Source: Saltatorellus ferox | GTDB lineage: Bacteria; Planctomycetota; UBA1135; GCA-002686595 | Length of the DNA stretch: 64,000 bases | Direction of reading: 5' to 3' | NCBI GenBank assembly: GCA_007751475.1 | Contig: CP036434.1 | Location: forward strand, 4,283,524-4,347,523 | Shown: in pieces, positions 17,889 to 26,107 of the stretch | Layout of the letters: the number at the start of each line of letters is the position of its first letter | How positions within the stretch are numbered: position 1 is the first letter of the stretch | The notes under the pieces: generated by a model | What the model was told of the DNA's origin: nothing | Database searches by the model: none | The model's input: only the letters and a program-made list of their open reading frames with translations | Made by a program: the position numbers and the translations under genes

Positions 17889-18959
17889 CTACGCCTTCTC
17901 GGCGTCCTTCTCGGCGTCCTTCGCGAACGCGGAGTCGAAGGCGGTCTTCGACGGCGCGAAGTCGAGCTTACGAAGGAAGGCCGCGGACTCGGCGGCGCCG
18001 GCCTCGCGATCCATGCCTGAATCCTCCCACTCCACCGAAAGCGGGCCGCCATAGCCGAGGCGATTGAGCCTGCGGATGATGCCCTCGAAGTCCACCTTGC
18101 CGCGCCCGACGCTCCGGAAGTCCCAGTAGCGATCGCGGTCACCGAACTCGGTGTGGCCGCCGAACACGCCCGCTTCCCTCAAGGTGTCCGACCACCACAC
18201 GTCCTTCATGTGGCAGTTGTGCACGCGGTCCCCGAACTCCTCCAGGAAGGCGAGGTAGTCGACGCCCTGGTAGCCGAAGTGACTCGGGTCGTAGTTGAAG
18301 CCGAACGCCGGGTGATGACCGATCGCCTCCAGCGCGCGGCGGGTCGACGAGATGTCGAACGCGATCTCGCTCGGGTGCACCTCCAGGGCGAACAGCACGT
18401 TCTGCTGCACGAAGACGTCGAGGATCGGCTTCCAGAGCTTCGCGAATTCGGCGAAGCCCGCCTGGATCATCGCGGGCGGCACCGGCGGGAAAGAGTAGAG
18501 CAGATGCCAGATCGGCGACCCGGTGAAGCCGTTGACCACGGCCTTGCCGGGTCGTGTCAGCTTCGCCTTGATCGCATCCGGCGCGGCGTCGAAGAAGAGT
18601 CGCGCGGCGCGCGCGGTGTCCTTCATCTCCTGGGCGGCGCGCTGGCGAACGCCCTCCGGCTTGCCGTCGCCCCAGACCTCGGGCGGCAGAATCGACTCGT
18701 GACGAGAGTCGATCCGGTCGGCGACCGCCTGCCCCACCAGGTGCGCGGAGACGGCGTAGCAGCTGAGCCCGTGGAGCTTCAAGAGGTCCCAGAGCCGTGC
18801 GCAGTAGTCGGGCTCACGCAGCGCACGCTGGACGTCGAAATGCCCGCCCCAGCAGGCGAGCTCGACCCCGTCGAAGCCCATCGACTTGACCTTGGGGAGG
18901 AGTTTCTCGAGGGGCAGATCGGCCCACTGGCCGGTGAAGAGGCAAACAGCTCGGGTCAT
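17889..18959 (-). CDS. Sugar phosphate isomerase/epimerase (AP-endonuclease-2-like TIM barrel)
   Basis: Cytoplasmic TIM-barrel protein of 356 residues in the xylose-isomerase-like family. Likely metal ligands are Glu193 ([11 protein letters not shown]), Asp224 (NYDPSHF), His250 (NCHMKDV) and Glu310 (SVEWEDSG), at the usual strand ends. It has no signal peptide and begins [21 protein letters not shown]. Members act on keto/aldo sugars, inositols or sugar acids; the exact substrate cannot be read from sequence. It heads an operon with the MFS transporter and giant secreted protein, and a Gfo/Idh oxidoreductase lies nearby. This suggests uptake and catabolism of a modified sugar. The lysine- and glutamate-rich C-terminal tail ([10 protein letters not shown]) looks unstructured. 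Confidence 0.9.
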   Translation of the reverse strand: MTRAVCLFTGQWADLPLEKLLPKVKSMGFDGVELACWGGHFDVQRALREPDYCARLWDLLKLHGLSCYAVSAHLVGQAVADRIDSRHESILPPEVWGDGKPEGVRQRAAQEMKDTARAARLFFDAAPDAIKAKLTRPGKAVVNGFTGSPIWHLLYSFPPVPPAMIQAGFAEFAKLWKPILDVFVQQNVLFALEVHPSEIAFDISSTRRALEAIGHHPAFGFNYDPSHFGYQGVDYLAFLEEFGDRVHNCHMKDVWWSDTLREAGVFGGHTEFGDRDRYWDFRSVGRGKVDFEGIIRRLNRLGYGGPLSVEWEDSGMDREAGAAESAAFLRKLDFAPSKTAFDSAFAKDAEKDAEKA

Positions 18960-19059
18960 GCGACAGTCGTGTTGCGGTGCCGGGCACCAGGGTCAGGAGC
19001 CGGTGAGCCATTCGCTCGCCGGAAGGGACCATGGTAGCGCCCGGGCGCCCGCAGAACAC

Positions 19060-19077
19060 CGGCCGTCGACCCGGCCG
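19060..19077 (-). terminator. GC hairpin after secreted-protein gene
   Basis: CGGCCG, 6-nt loop, CGGCCG begins about 10 nt downstream of the stop codon of the minus-strand secreted-protein gene. There is no T-run after it, so termination is possible but unproven. A 12-nt palindrome GCGCCCGGGCGC lies slightly further downstream. Confidence 0.35.
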
Positions 19078-19086
19078 ACGCACATT

Positions 19087-20412
19087 TTAGCGACAGAACA
19101 GGACTCGAACAGCGCCGGTCGTGTTCGACGTCGGGCCGGGATTCGCGTCGCGGAACCAGTACTGGAAGCTCCACGAGTCCGCGGCCGCGAACGTCTGGCC
19201 CGACGGCAGCGCGCCGAAGTCCGGCGCGAACGTGACCTCCCCCATGGGACCCGACTGCTGTACGCTCGCTGAGAAGCGATAGAGCGTGCCGCCGAGACAG
19301 AGCGTGCCCTGGCTGCCGCCGAACCCTGGAACGAGGGCCTCCGTCCTTGACATGAGCATGTAGCCGAGGGAGTTCGACGGCAAATTCGTGGCCACGAGGG
19401 CGAGATCCTGGGCGGTGACGCTCGTGGAGCCTGCGACGCCAAGCGCTCCACCAAGACCCGAGGAGTTCACGTTGCCGTCGCAAACGGGCACGGTCCGGCC
19501 GCTCGATCCAGCGCTCGCGACGAGCGACGCGGTGACGGTGCCGTCGAGCCGGAGAGCGTCGAGGCTCGCGTTGAGCAGAAGATCCGCAGTGCCGCCCGGC
19601 GGCAGAATCGTCGGCAGCGGAAGCGCCTGGTCGACGAGGTCGAAGGGGAACGGATTCGGCAGCGACTGCGACTGCACGCTGCTGGAGGTCGCGGAGAACA
19701 CCGTGCCGCAATCGGCGAGATCGAACGCTCCGGTGAGCGGGAGAACGATCGGGAGCGGCCCCACGGGCGTGATGCCCGTCCCGCCGAGGGCGGAGAGGTC
19801 GACGTTGAAGCTCAGCTCGGCGGTGACCGCTGCATCGAGATCGATGCTTCCTGCGGCGGCACCGGGGACCGCCGTGCCAGCGCCCGGCCCGATCTGCGTC
19901 AGAACTACATCGGTCACGGCGGCCGCGCCGAGCGGCAGCGTCAGCGGGAACCCGCCGATGTAGACCGAATTGGGGTTGAGACTCCGGAAGGTGTCGTAGG
20001 TCAGCGTCACCGTCAGGTCCGCCGAGCTGGATCCCCCCGCGCCGATGGTCGCGAAGAGCCCGGATACGGTGGCCGCACCGAGCACGGGTTCGTAGTCGAG
20101 TTCGAACGTCCCGACCACCGCCCCGCCGATCAGCGCGTCCACGCCGAGGGTGATGGTGACCGGCACCTCGTTGTTCAGCCCGTTGTCGCCGAAGACCCCG
20201 AGGACCGTCCGCGTCCCGCCGGGGTTCGATACGGCGTCGAAGACGCCCTTCAGGCTGCCCGTCAGATCCAGCGCCACGTTGGTGTCGATCGTGATCGAGC
20301 TGGCGGCAGCATCGAAGGCGTAGTCGAAGGTCTGGGCCACCGAAGCGGCCACGAGGATCGAACTCGCGAAGAGCCGCGAGGCGGAGCGGAGGACGAAGGA
20401 GCGTGTGACCAT
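19087..20412 (-). CDS. Secreted protein with lineage-typical C-terminal domain
   Basis: Predicted exported protein of 441 residues with an N-terminal signal ending near VAASVAQT. The body is beta-rich, low in charge and full of Gly, Ala, Thr and Val, with no catalytic motif. The last 115 residues begin after VCDGNVNSSGLGGAL and include LALVATNLPSNSLGYMLMSR, FGGSQGTLCLGG, FQYWFRDANP and end in VRVLFC. From memory this matches a C-terminal domain shared by many secreted proteins in the Saltatorellus/Poly30-type planctomycetes, with conserved Cys, GG and W-x-F-Q-Y/W-R-D features. It may act in sorting or surface attachment, which is inference. It stands alone between the isomerase operon and the Gfo/Idh gene. 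Confidence 0.7.
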   Translation of the reverse strand: MVTRSFVLRSASRLFASSILVAASVAQTFDYAFDAAASSITIDTNVALDLTGSLKGVFDAVSNPGGTRTVLGVFGDNGLNNEVPVTITLGVDALIGGAVVGTFELDYEPVLGAATVSGLFATIGAGGSSSADLTVTLTYDTFRSLNPNSVYIGGFPLTLPLGAAAVTDVVLTQIGPGAGTAVPGAAAGSIDLDAAVTAELSFNVDLSALGGTGITPVGPLPIVLPLTGAFDLADCGTVFSATSSSVQSQSLPNPFPFDLVDQALPLPTILPPGGTADLLLNASLDALRLDGTVTASLVASAGSSGRTVPVCDGNVNSSGLGGALGVAGSTSVTAQDLALVATNLPSNSLGYMLMSRTEALVPGFGGSQGTLCLGGTLYRFSASVQQSGPMGEVTFAPDFGALPSGQTFAAADSWSFQYWFRDANPGPTSNTTGAVRVLFCR

Positions 20413-20564
20413 GGGGAGGCGTCGGTGGTTGGGTGGAATCGGAACTCGGGGCGCCCAAGAGTAGCGGCCCGAGCGGCCTTGCGTTCCTGGCCCTTGCCCG
20501 GCGACGAGGAGTGCCCCGGATCAGGACAGCTCCCCCCCATCGCCCGTTCGCCGCGACGTGGGAT

Positions 20565-21734
20565 TCAGCCCTCCCGAACGCTCCCCATCTCGACGATCGC
20601 GCCGCGCTCCGCCGCGATCAGCGCCGCCTCGAGCACCGCCTGGGTCTCGAACGCATCGGCGAAGTCCGGCAGCTTCACGCGGGGCGCCCCTCCGCCCAGC
20701 ACCTGGCAGATGTCGGCCACCATGTTCGTGAAACCGTGCTCGTAGCCGATCACGTGAGCGTCCGGCCACCAGGCGCCCGCGTAGGGATGATGCTCGCCGT
20801 CCGTGCACATGATCCGGCGCCAGCCGCGGGTCCGCGGATGCTCGGTGCCGTCGATGAAATTCAGCACGTTCATGTCCTCGAAGTCGAAGCGCACCGAGCC
20901 CTTCGTCCCGTTGATCTCCAGCGTGTTTCGGTTCAGGTGCCCCTGCGCGAGTCGCGACGCTTCGAACGAAGCCGTCGCGCCGCTCTCCATCATCGCCAGG
21001 AACGAAACGACGTCGTCCACCGTCGACGGGGACATCGAGCCATCCGCGTTCTTGCGCTCCTCGACGAAGGTCTTTGCGATGGCGCCGTGGATCGCCTCGA
21101 ACTCCTGGCCGGTGACGAAACGGGCCATATCGACGATGTGCGCGTTGAGGTCGCCGTGGGCGCCGCTCCCCGCGCGCTCCTTGTCGAATCGCCAGAGCAT
21201 GGGCGTTTCAGGGCCTCCCCAGGACTGCAGGTAGGTCCCACGCACGTGTAGCACCTCGCCGATGCGCCCCTCCTGGACGAGTTCGTGCATCAGCGCGACC
21301 GCCGGGCAGCGCCGGTAGTTGAACCAGACGAAGGTCTGGCCAGCGCCGGGCGCGGCGGCCGCGTCGCGCATCCGACGTGCTCCCTCCAGCGTCGAGGACA
21401 GCGGCTTCTCGCAGGCGACGTGCTTGCCCGCGAGCAGCATCTCCAGCGCCGGCGCCTCGTGCAGGTCGTTGGGCGTCACGATGTCGACGAGGTCCACGTC
21501 GTCGTCGGCGGCGAGCGTCCGCCAGTCCGTCGTCGTATGCGCGAAGCCCCAGTTGTCGGCGAAGGCCTGGAGCGACTCGGGGTCGCGTCCGGCCACCGTG
21601 TGGAGCTCGGGAACCACCGGCAGGTCGAAGAACCGCGGCGCCTGCCTCCAGGCATTCGAATGGGCCTTCCCCATGAAGCGCTGACCGATCAGGCCGACGG
21701 AAAGGATGGGTTTCGGGCTCTTGGGCGGCGTCAT
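20565..21734 (-). CDS. Gfo/Idh/MocA family oxidoreductase
   Basis: NAD(P)-dependent oxidoreductase of 389 residues. The N-terminal Rossmann fold starts VGLIGQRFMGKAHSNAW, where the usual GxGxxG reads GQRFMG, a variant seen in this family. The catalytic signature EKPLSST follows VACEKP, and the C-terminal dimerisation/substrate domain starts near residue 130. Members oxidise or reduce sugars, inositols and sugar acids; the substrate is unknown. No export signal is visible. It lies on the same strand as the sugar-isomerase operon but separated by the secreted-protein gene, so a functional link is plausible but not shown. Confidence 0.9.
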   Translation of the reverse strand: MTPPKSPKPILSVGLIGQRFMGKAHSNAWRQAPRFFDLPVVPELHTVAGRDPESLQAFADNWGFAHTTTDWRTLAADDDVDLVDIVTPNDLHEAPALEMLLAGKHVACEKPLSSTLEGARRMRDAAAAPGAGQTFVWFNYRRCPAVALMHELVQEGRIGEVLHVRGTYLQSWGGPETPMLWRFDKERAGSGAHGDLNAHIVDMARFVTGQEFEAIHGAIAKTFVEERKNADGSMSPSTVDDVVSFLAMMESGATASFEASRLAQGHLNRNTLEINGTKGSVRFDFEDMNVLNFIDGTEHPRTRGWRRIMCTDGEHHPYAGAWWPDAHVIGYEHGFTNMVADICQVLGGGAPRVKLPDFADAFETQAVLEAALIAAERGAIVEMGSVREG

Positions 21735-21842
21735 CGGATATTCGAGTCGAGGGACTTCGGATCGGAGGCAAATCGTACGATGAGGGACAGGTTGCTCCAG
21801 GCGGAGCGCTCCTCACCCGTATCCAATCAAACCGCCCGGCCC

Positions 21843-22124
21843 ATGGAACTCAAAGAGATCCTGAAGTTCGTCTTCGTCTTTGCGTCCCTTCCCTGGGTGC
21901 TGCCCTTCCTGAAGGCGCTCGTGAAGGACCTGCTTCAGGCCTTCGAGGAGGACGGTGGGCTCCTGGGTGAGCGGCCCAGCCAGACCGATCTGGAGAAGAT
22001 CCGGGAGCGCAAGCGGCGGGAGCCGAGCCCGCTCGTCAACGAACCGCTCGCGCACGTGAAAAAGGCCATGAGCCAGCAGTCGCAGAATCGCAGCGGCGGG
22101 CCAGGGGCGACCAGCCGCCGTTGA
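21843..22124 (+). CDS. Small membrane-anchored hypothetical protein
   Basis: Protein of 93 residues not matched to a known family. It opens MELKEILKFVFVFASLPWVLPFLKALVKDLL, a single amphipathic or membrane helix, followed by a charged soluble tail rich in Glu, Arg and Lys, then a Ser/Gln/Gly-rich end. Its stop codon overlaps the TTG start of the glycosyltransferase (TTGA), indicating translational coupling. It may be a small partner or anchor for that enzyme. The frame stays open far upstream, but the hydrophobic start and position favour the ATG at 21843. Confidence 0.6.
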   Translation: MELKEILKFVFVFASLPWVLPFLKALVKDLLQAFEEDGGLLGERPSQTDLEKIRERKRREPSPLVNEPLAHVKKAMSQQSQNRSGGPGATSRR

Positions 22125-23326
22125 CGCGCGCCGACCGAACCGATGGAGCGGCCCCGGCGCATGGGTCTCTTCTGGACGCCACCGTCGCCCTGGACTACAC
22201 CTCCGGGCCAGGTCACGCGCCCGGTGTCGGTCGCTACGTTCGGGAGCTGGTGCGCGCGCTGGTGCGCCTGCCTGCCCGGAACGCCTTTCCGCTCGAGCTT
22301 CTCGAGGTAGGTCGCGCACCGCGGCCCATGGAGGGATCTCCGCTCGGACTCGAGGACGCGCCCTCCACCGGCCCCCACTTCTCCCGCCGAATCACGCGCC
22401 TTCCCCGTCGCGCCGTCGCGCTGGGCGAGCGGGCACCGCGGCTCGCGCGCCTCGTCCTGGGGCCGAGTCGCCGAGCGGGGCTCCTCCATCGCGTCGCACC
22501 CGACTGGCCTCCCCTTGGCGCCGTTCCGTTCTCCATCGCCGTCGCGGAGTTCGCGCCACCTGGCTCGGCGGCCGCCGAGAGTCAGGCGCGTTCCTGCCTG
22601 GCCGCGGCGGGGGTCATCGTCTTCAGCGCGGATGCCGCGGCGCGCGTCGAATCGCTGTACGGCGTCCCTCCCGATCGGATCTTTCGCTCTCCGGTAGGAA
22701 GCGAGCACTGGCAGCGCGATCTCGAGGAATCGAGCGCTCAACGGGCTGTCGCGCCCCCTCCCATCCGGCCGACCCGGGACATCCTGGTCCTGGGCGCGAT
22801 CCGCGCCGCACGCTTTCCAGTGGAGGCGCTGGCCGCTTTCGACGTTCTCCGCCAGCGGCGCGCGGACGCGCGGCTCCTTTTCGTTGGACGACCCGGCGAT
22901 GCTGCCGCGGCCTTGCAAGAGGCCGTCGGGCACCTCGTCGTCCGTCACGGCCAGGCGGCCGTCCGATGGATCGACGAGCCCGAGGAGGCGCGGATGCCGC
23001 GGTGCGTGGCGGGCGCGACGCTCCTCCTTCACCTGGCCGAGGACGAAGCAAGCCCCGTGACGCCCCTGGAAGCCGCGCGCATGGGGCTACCGCTCATCGC
23101 TTCGAAGCTACCCGCGTTCGAAGAGGTGCTCGGCGAAAGCGCCGGTTCATGGTTCGTGTCCGAAAGTGATCCGGTCGAGATCGCCGATGCCCTGGAGCTG
23201 GGGCTCGCCGCGGGGTCGGACCCCGAGTTCCGCCGCCAGCGAGCGGATTCCGCCAAACCCTTTACGTGGGAGGCCGCAGCGCTCGCCCATTGCGCGGCCT
23301 GGAAGCGTATGCTCGGGCGTCAGTAA
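22121..23326 (+). CDS. GT4-type glycosyltransferase
   Basis: Predicted GT-B retaining glycosyltransferase of 401 residues. The N-terminal half has ATVALDYTSGPGHAPGVGRYVRELVRAL, a donor/acceptor glycine-rich loop typical of GT4 enzymes. The C-terminal half contains ILVLGAIRAARFPVEALAAF, LLFVGRPGD and the nucleotide-sugar motif EASPVTPLEAARMGLPLIAS with the E-x7-E pair. The start is a TTG overlapping the upstream stop; a later start would remove the conserved first strand. The donor and acceptor cannot be deduced; cell-surface glycan synthesis is likely. A good hairpin follows the stop. Confidence 0.82.
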   Translation: MTRADRTDGAAPAHGSLLDATVALDYTSGPGHAPGVGRYVRELVRALVRLPARNAFPLELLEVGRAPRPMEGSPLGLEDAPSTGPHFSRRITRLPRRAVALGERAPRLARLVLGPSRRAGLLHRVAPDWPPLGAVPFSIAVAEFAPPGSAAAESQARSCLAAAGVIVFSADAAARVESLYGVPPDRIFRSPVGSEHWQRDLEESSAQRAVAPPPIRPTRDILVLGAIRAARFPVEALAAFDVLRQRRADARLLFVGRPGDAAAALQEAVGHLVVRHGQAAVRWIDEPEEARMPRCVAGATLLLHLAEDEASPVTPLEAARMGLPLIASKLPAFEEVLGESAGSWFVSESDPVEIADALELGLAAGSDPEFRRQRADSAKPFTWEAAALAHCAAWKRMLGRQ

Positions 23327-23329
23327 CAA

Positions 23330-23354
23330 CGGGTCGCCCGCGAAGGGCGACCCG
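23330..23354 (+). terminator. Intrinsic terminator-like hairpin after glycosyltransferase
   Basis: CGGGTCGCCC, loop GCGAA, GGGCGACCCG forms a perfect 10-bp stem 4 nt after the glycosyltransferase stop, followed by pyrimidine-rich GCTTCCCCTT. It is the best terminator candidate on this part of the plus strand, although the T-run is imperfect. Confidence 0.6.
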
Positions 23355-23406
23355 GCTTCCCCTTCGATTCCTCGGTGATCCGCCGGTGCCACTCACCGGA
23401 ACGACC

Positions 23407-23919
23407 ATGATGAACCTCTCCCTCTCCACCGCTGCCCCCTTCGCCCTCGCTCTGACGATCTTCGGAGGGACCGCGATTTCCAGGAGCTTGGTCGTCGCGG
23501 ACGCGAGCGCGGCCGACGCAAGCGCTCTGACGAGCCTGGCCCAGGACGGTGAGAAGCACGACGAGCATGAACACGGCGGCGTCCTGCACGAGAGCATGGA
23601 GCGGATGCAGAGCAGCATGAAGGGCCTTCGCAAGATGCTGGGCAAGCCGGACCAAAAGGCCGAGGCTATCGCCCTCTGCGTCACGATGGAGGGGGCGGCG
23701 CTCGAAGGCTTCATGCACCCGCCGGAGTCGCCGGATGGCCTCGAGGGCGCCGAACTTCATGCCTATCAGGCCGAGTTCAAGAAGCAGATGCTCTCGGTCA
23801 CCGGGATGCTCGTGGACCTCGAGATCGCGCTCCAGAATGGGGACGACGACAAGGCCAAGGAGCTGTATCGCGGACTCGGAGCCATCAAGAAAGAAGGTCA
23901 CGAGATCTACATCAAGTAA
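23407..23919 (+). CDS. Periplasmic cytochrome b562-like four-helix protein
   Basis: Predicted exported protein of 170 residues: a hydrophobic N-terminal signal (about 1-35), a His-rich linker (EKHDEHEHGG), then about 110 residues resembling cytochrome b562. Helix 1 starts LHESMERMQSSMKGLRKML, placing Met64 where the axial Met of E. coli CybC lies. The final helix ends IKKEGHEIYIK, placing His165 at the axial His position. Heme b binding is therefore plausible, but identity is low and non-heme homologues exist. ATGs at 23407 and 23410 are adjacent. It lies between a terminator and a VOC gene; electron transfer or metal sensing are both possible. Confidence 0.6.
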   Translation: MMNLSLSTAAPFALALTIFGGTAISRSLVVADASAADASALTSLAQDGEKHDEHEHGGVLHESMERMQSSMKGLRKMLGKPDQKAEAIALCVTMEGAALEGFMHPPESPDGLEGAELHAYQAEFKKQMLSVTGMLVDLEIALQNGDDDKAKELYRGLGAIKKEGHEIYIK

Positions 23920-23939
23920 CGGCCCCAAGATCGTCCTCG

Positions 23940-24407
23940 ATGCAACCCACAGAAGCTCAGCTGAGATCAGACTCGCCGTTCGGCGAGGCGCTTTCGCCTT
24001 TCCACCTCGCCCTGCGCGTTCACGACCTGGAGGCGTCGAAGCAGTTCTACATCGGGCTGCTCGGGTCCAGAGTGGGACGCACGGACGTCCGCTGGATCGA
24101 CTACGACATCGGGGGGCACCAGATCACGGTGCATCTCGACGAGGAGATGACCCTTCCGGAGGAAGGAGACAACCCCGTCGACGGCGATCGTGTCCCCGTG
24201 CCCCATTTCGGCATCGTGCTCGAACTCGAAAGCTGGAAGGCGCTGGGCGAGCGCCTTCGCGCTGCCGGGGCTGATTTCGTCATTGCGCCGCGCATTCGTT
24301 TCCAGGGCGAGCCGGGCGAACAAGGCACTTTTTTCCTGCGTGACCCGTCGGGCAACGCGCTGGAGTTCAAGGGCTTCAAGGATCGCTCCAGGCTCTTCGC
24401 GTCCTGA
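23940..24407 (+). CDS. VOC superfamily protein (glyoxalase/dioxygenase fold)
   Basis: Protein of 155 residues with the two-module betaalphabetabetabeta fold. FHLALRVHDLEASKQFYIGLLG is the first module, and FFLRDPSGNALEFKGF, with the usual metal-binding Glu, closes the second. Histidines in FHLALRV and PHFGIVL match the common H/H/E metal site. The family includes glyoxalase I, extradiol dioxygenases and antibiotic-resistance proteins, so the reaction cannot be stated. It starts 20 nt after the cytochrome-like gene and may share its transcript. No clear Shine-Dalgarno is present. Confidence 0.85.
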   Translation: MQPTEAQLRSDSPFGEALSPFHLALRVHDLEASKQFYIGLLGSRVGRTDVRWIDYDIGGHQITVHLDEEMTLPEEGDNPVDGDRVPVPHFGIVLELESWKALGERLRAAGADFVIAPRIRFQGEPGEQGTFFLRDPSGNALEFKGFKDRSRLFAS

Positions 24408-24564
24408 TCGGCGGCTCCGGTGACACGGGAAGGTGACTCGCACGCCCCAGTCGCACCCTGGGACGCCGACACGAAGACGCAAAGGATTTGCAGTGCAGTG
24501 AGGGGAGGCCGCTGGCCGAAAACCCCTATGCCCCCCCCGGCAAGCCGAGAATCGGTTCCTGCAC

Positions 24565-25419
24565 ATGCAAATCCCACTCAAGGACCTCATGTTCGAGATG
24601 CGCAGTCTCGAGCCATTTCCCGGCGTCGCGGCCCGCGTCCTGGAGCTCTCCGGCCGCAAGGACGTCGTGCCGAGCGAGCTGATCGATCTCGTTCAGACCG
24701 ACCCCGGGATCACCTCGAAGGTTCTGAAGCTCTGTAACTCCGCGTACTACGGCTTCCAGCGTGAGATCGCTTCGCTGCACGAAGCGGGCAACCTCCTCGG
24801 CGTCACGACGCTGGTCAACCTCGTCCTGACGTCCAGCGCGGGCAAGTACTTCCGTGACTACGGAAGCGCGAAGGACAGCAACATGGAGCGACGCTGGGAG
24901 ATGTGCGTCGCGAACGCCATCGGCTCCCGGATCATCGCGAGCCGCCACGGCAAGGTCGACCCGGAGCGCGCCTACACGGCTGGCCTCCTGGAGAACATCG
25001 GGCACCTGGTGCTGGACCGCTTCCTCGACAGCGGCATGGAAGCCATCCGCGCCGTCGCCCTCTCGGGCTCGAGCCTGATCGACGCCGAGAAGAAAGTTCT
25101 GGGGATGCACCACGCCGAAATCGGCGCGCGCCTGACCACGCGCTGGTCGCTCCCGGAGGTTCTGGTGGACGTGATCCGCCACCACCACAGCCCCGAGATG
25201 GCGGGCGCGGACGCCGAGCTGGCTGCCACCATTCACCTCGCCGAGATCCTGACCCAGCAGGTCGAGCAGGAGAGCGAAAATGCAGATCCGCACGCGCTGC
25301 TCTACGAGATCAGCCAGGCCGCCTGCGACCTGACCGGTCTCGGACAGACGGACCTGGCCGAACTCACGGGCCTCCTGGGCTCCGAGATGTCCCGCGCCCG
25401 CGACTTCGTCAGCGGGTGA
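24565..25419 (+). CDS. HDOD domain signalling protein
   Basis: Cytoplasmic protein of 284 residues consisting of an HDOD domain: MRSLEPFPGVAARVLELSG, LIDLVQTDPGITSKVLKLCNSAYYGF, then HEAGNLLGVTTLVNLVL and the GLLENIGHLVLD helix. HDOD proteins resemble HD-GYP domains but usually lack phosphodiesterase residues, and act in chemotaxis, stress and c-di-GMP-linked signalling. Nothing else is fused here. It is the last protein gene before the tRNA-His gene. Together with the PilZ proteins in the window it hints at second-messenger control, but no direct link is shown. Confidence 0.88.
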   Translation: MQIPLKDLMFEMRSLEPFPGVAARVLELSGRKDVVPSELIDLVQTDPGITSKVLKLCNSAYYGFQREIASLHEAGNLLGVTTLVNLVLTSSAGKYFRDYGSAKDSNMERRWEMCVANAIGSRIIASRHGKVDPERAYTAGLLENIGHLVLDRFLDSGMEAIRAVALSGSSLIDAEKKVLGMHHAEIGARLTTRWSLPEVLVDVIRHHHSPEMAGADAELAATIHLAEILTQQVEQESENADPHALLYEISQAACDLTGLGQTDLAELTGLLGSEMSRARDFVSG

Positions 25420-25544
25420 CCACTCCCGGGGTCCCGGGAAAACATTCCGCAGGACCTCCGGAGTCAGGCTTGACAATCACGCCCGCGCTTTCGATCCTCT
25501 GGGCCTCGACGCGAGAACCACACTGCGTCGGGGCGGCCCGGATG

Positions 25545-25621
25545 GTGGATATAGCTCAGTTGGTTAGAGCGCCGGTTTGTGGTACCGGAGGTCGTGGGTT
25601 CAAGTCCCATTATCCACCCCA
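25545..25621 (+). tRNA. tRNA-His (anticodon GTG)
   Basis: A complete cloverleaf fits. Acceptor arms are GTGGATA and TATCCAC, the D stem is GCTC/GAGC, the anticodon stem CCGGT/ACCGG encloses TTGTGGT, and the T arm is GTGGG-TTCAAGT-CCCAT. The base before the acceptor is G (25544) and the discriminator is C (25618), giving the G-1:C73 pair that identifies histidine tRNAs. CCA is encoded (25619-25621). Confidence 0.98.
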
Positions 25622-25702
25622 CCCCCTTCATCGGGTTGCTTGGCGGTCGGGCCCTCCTCTTCCCTGCATCGTGTTCTCGTGGGGCTCTCGTGAGGATCAG
25701 CT

Positions 25703-26107
25703 ATGAGCGAGTCGGAGCCCGAACGCGCGAGCCACTACCGCGAGGCCGACGGCAAGAGCTACGGCAACATGTCCGACCAGCACTGGTCGAAGACGCGCGG
25801 TGAGCGCAACGCCGAGGCCATCGACTACTACCGCAACCGGTCCCACGCCCCGGGCGTCGAGGAAGGCGGCGAGGCCCGGAACTACTACTGCATGGAGTGC
25901 GACGGCGTCATTCCATGGGACGACTTCCAGGGTGATGCCTGCCCCCACTGCGGCGCGGCCGTCGAAGGAAGCGCGCGGCGCTACTTCAACTGGGTCGAGA
26001 TCGATCGAACGCCGAAGAGCGATCGCGCCGCCACGGCCATCGCCATCGGCATCGTCGCGCTGGTTCTCTGTCTCGTTGGAGCCGCCGCTTGGTGGATCTT
26101 CCACTGA
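25703..26107 (+). CDS. Zinc-ribbon protein with C-terminal membrane anchor
   Basis: Protein of 134 residues. The first 60 are hydrophilic and charged. A rubredoxin-like zinc ribbon follows: Cys63 and Cys66 in CMEC, Cys80 and Cys83 in CPHC. A single C-terminal helix (about 110-131, AIAIGIVALVLCLVG) would anchor it in the membrane with the ribbon in the cytoplasm. I do not recognise the family. The stop overlaps the ATG of the ThiF-like gene (TGATG), so the two are translationally coupled. It might be a membrane partner of that E1-like enzyme, which is inference. Confidence 0.72.
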   Translation: MSESEPERASHYREADGKSYGNMSDQHWSKTRGERNAEAIDYYRNRSHAPGVEEGGEARNYYCMECDGVIPWDDFQGDACPHCGAAVEGSARRYFNWVEIDRTPKSDRAATAIAIGIVALVLCLVGAAAWWIFH

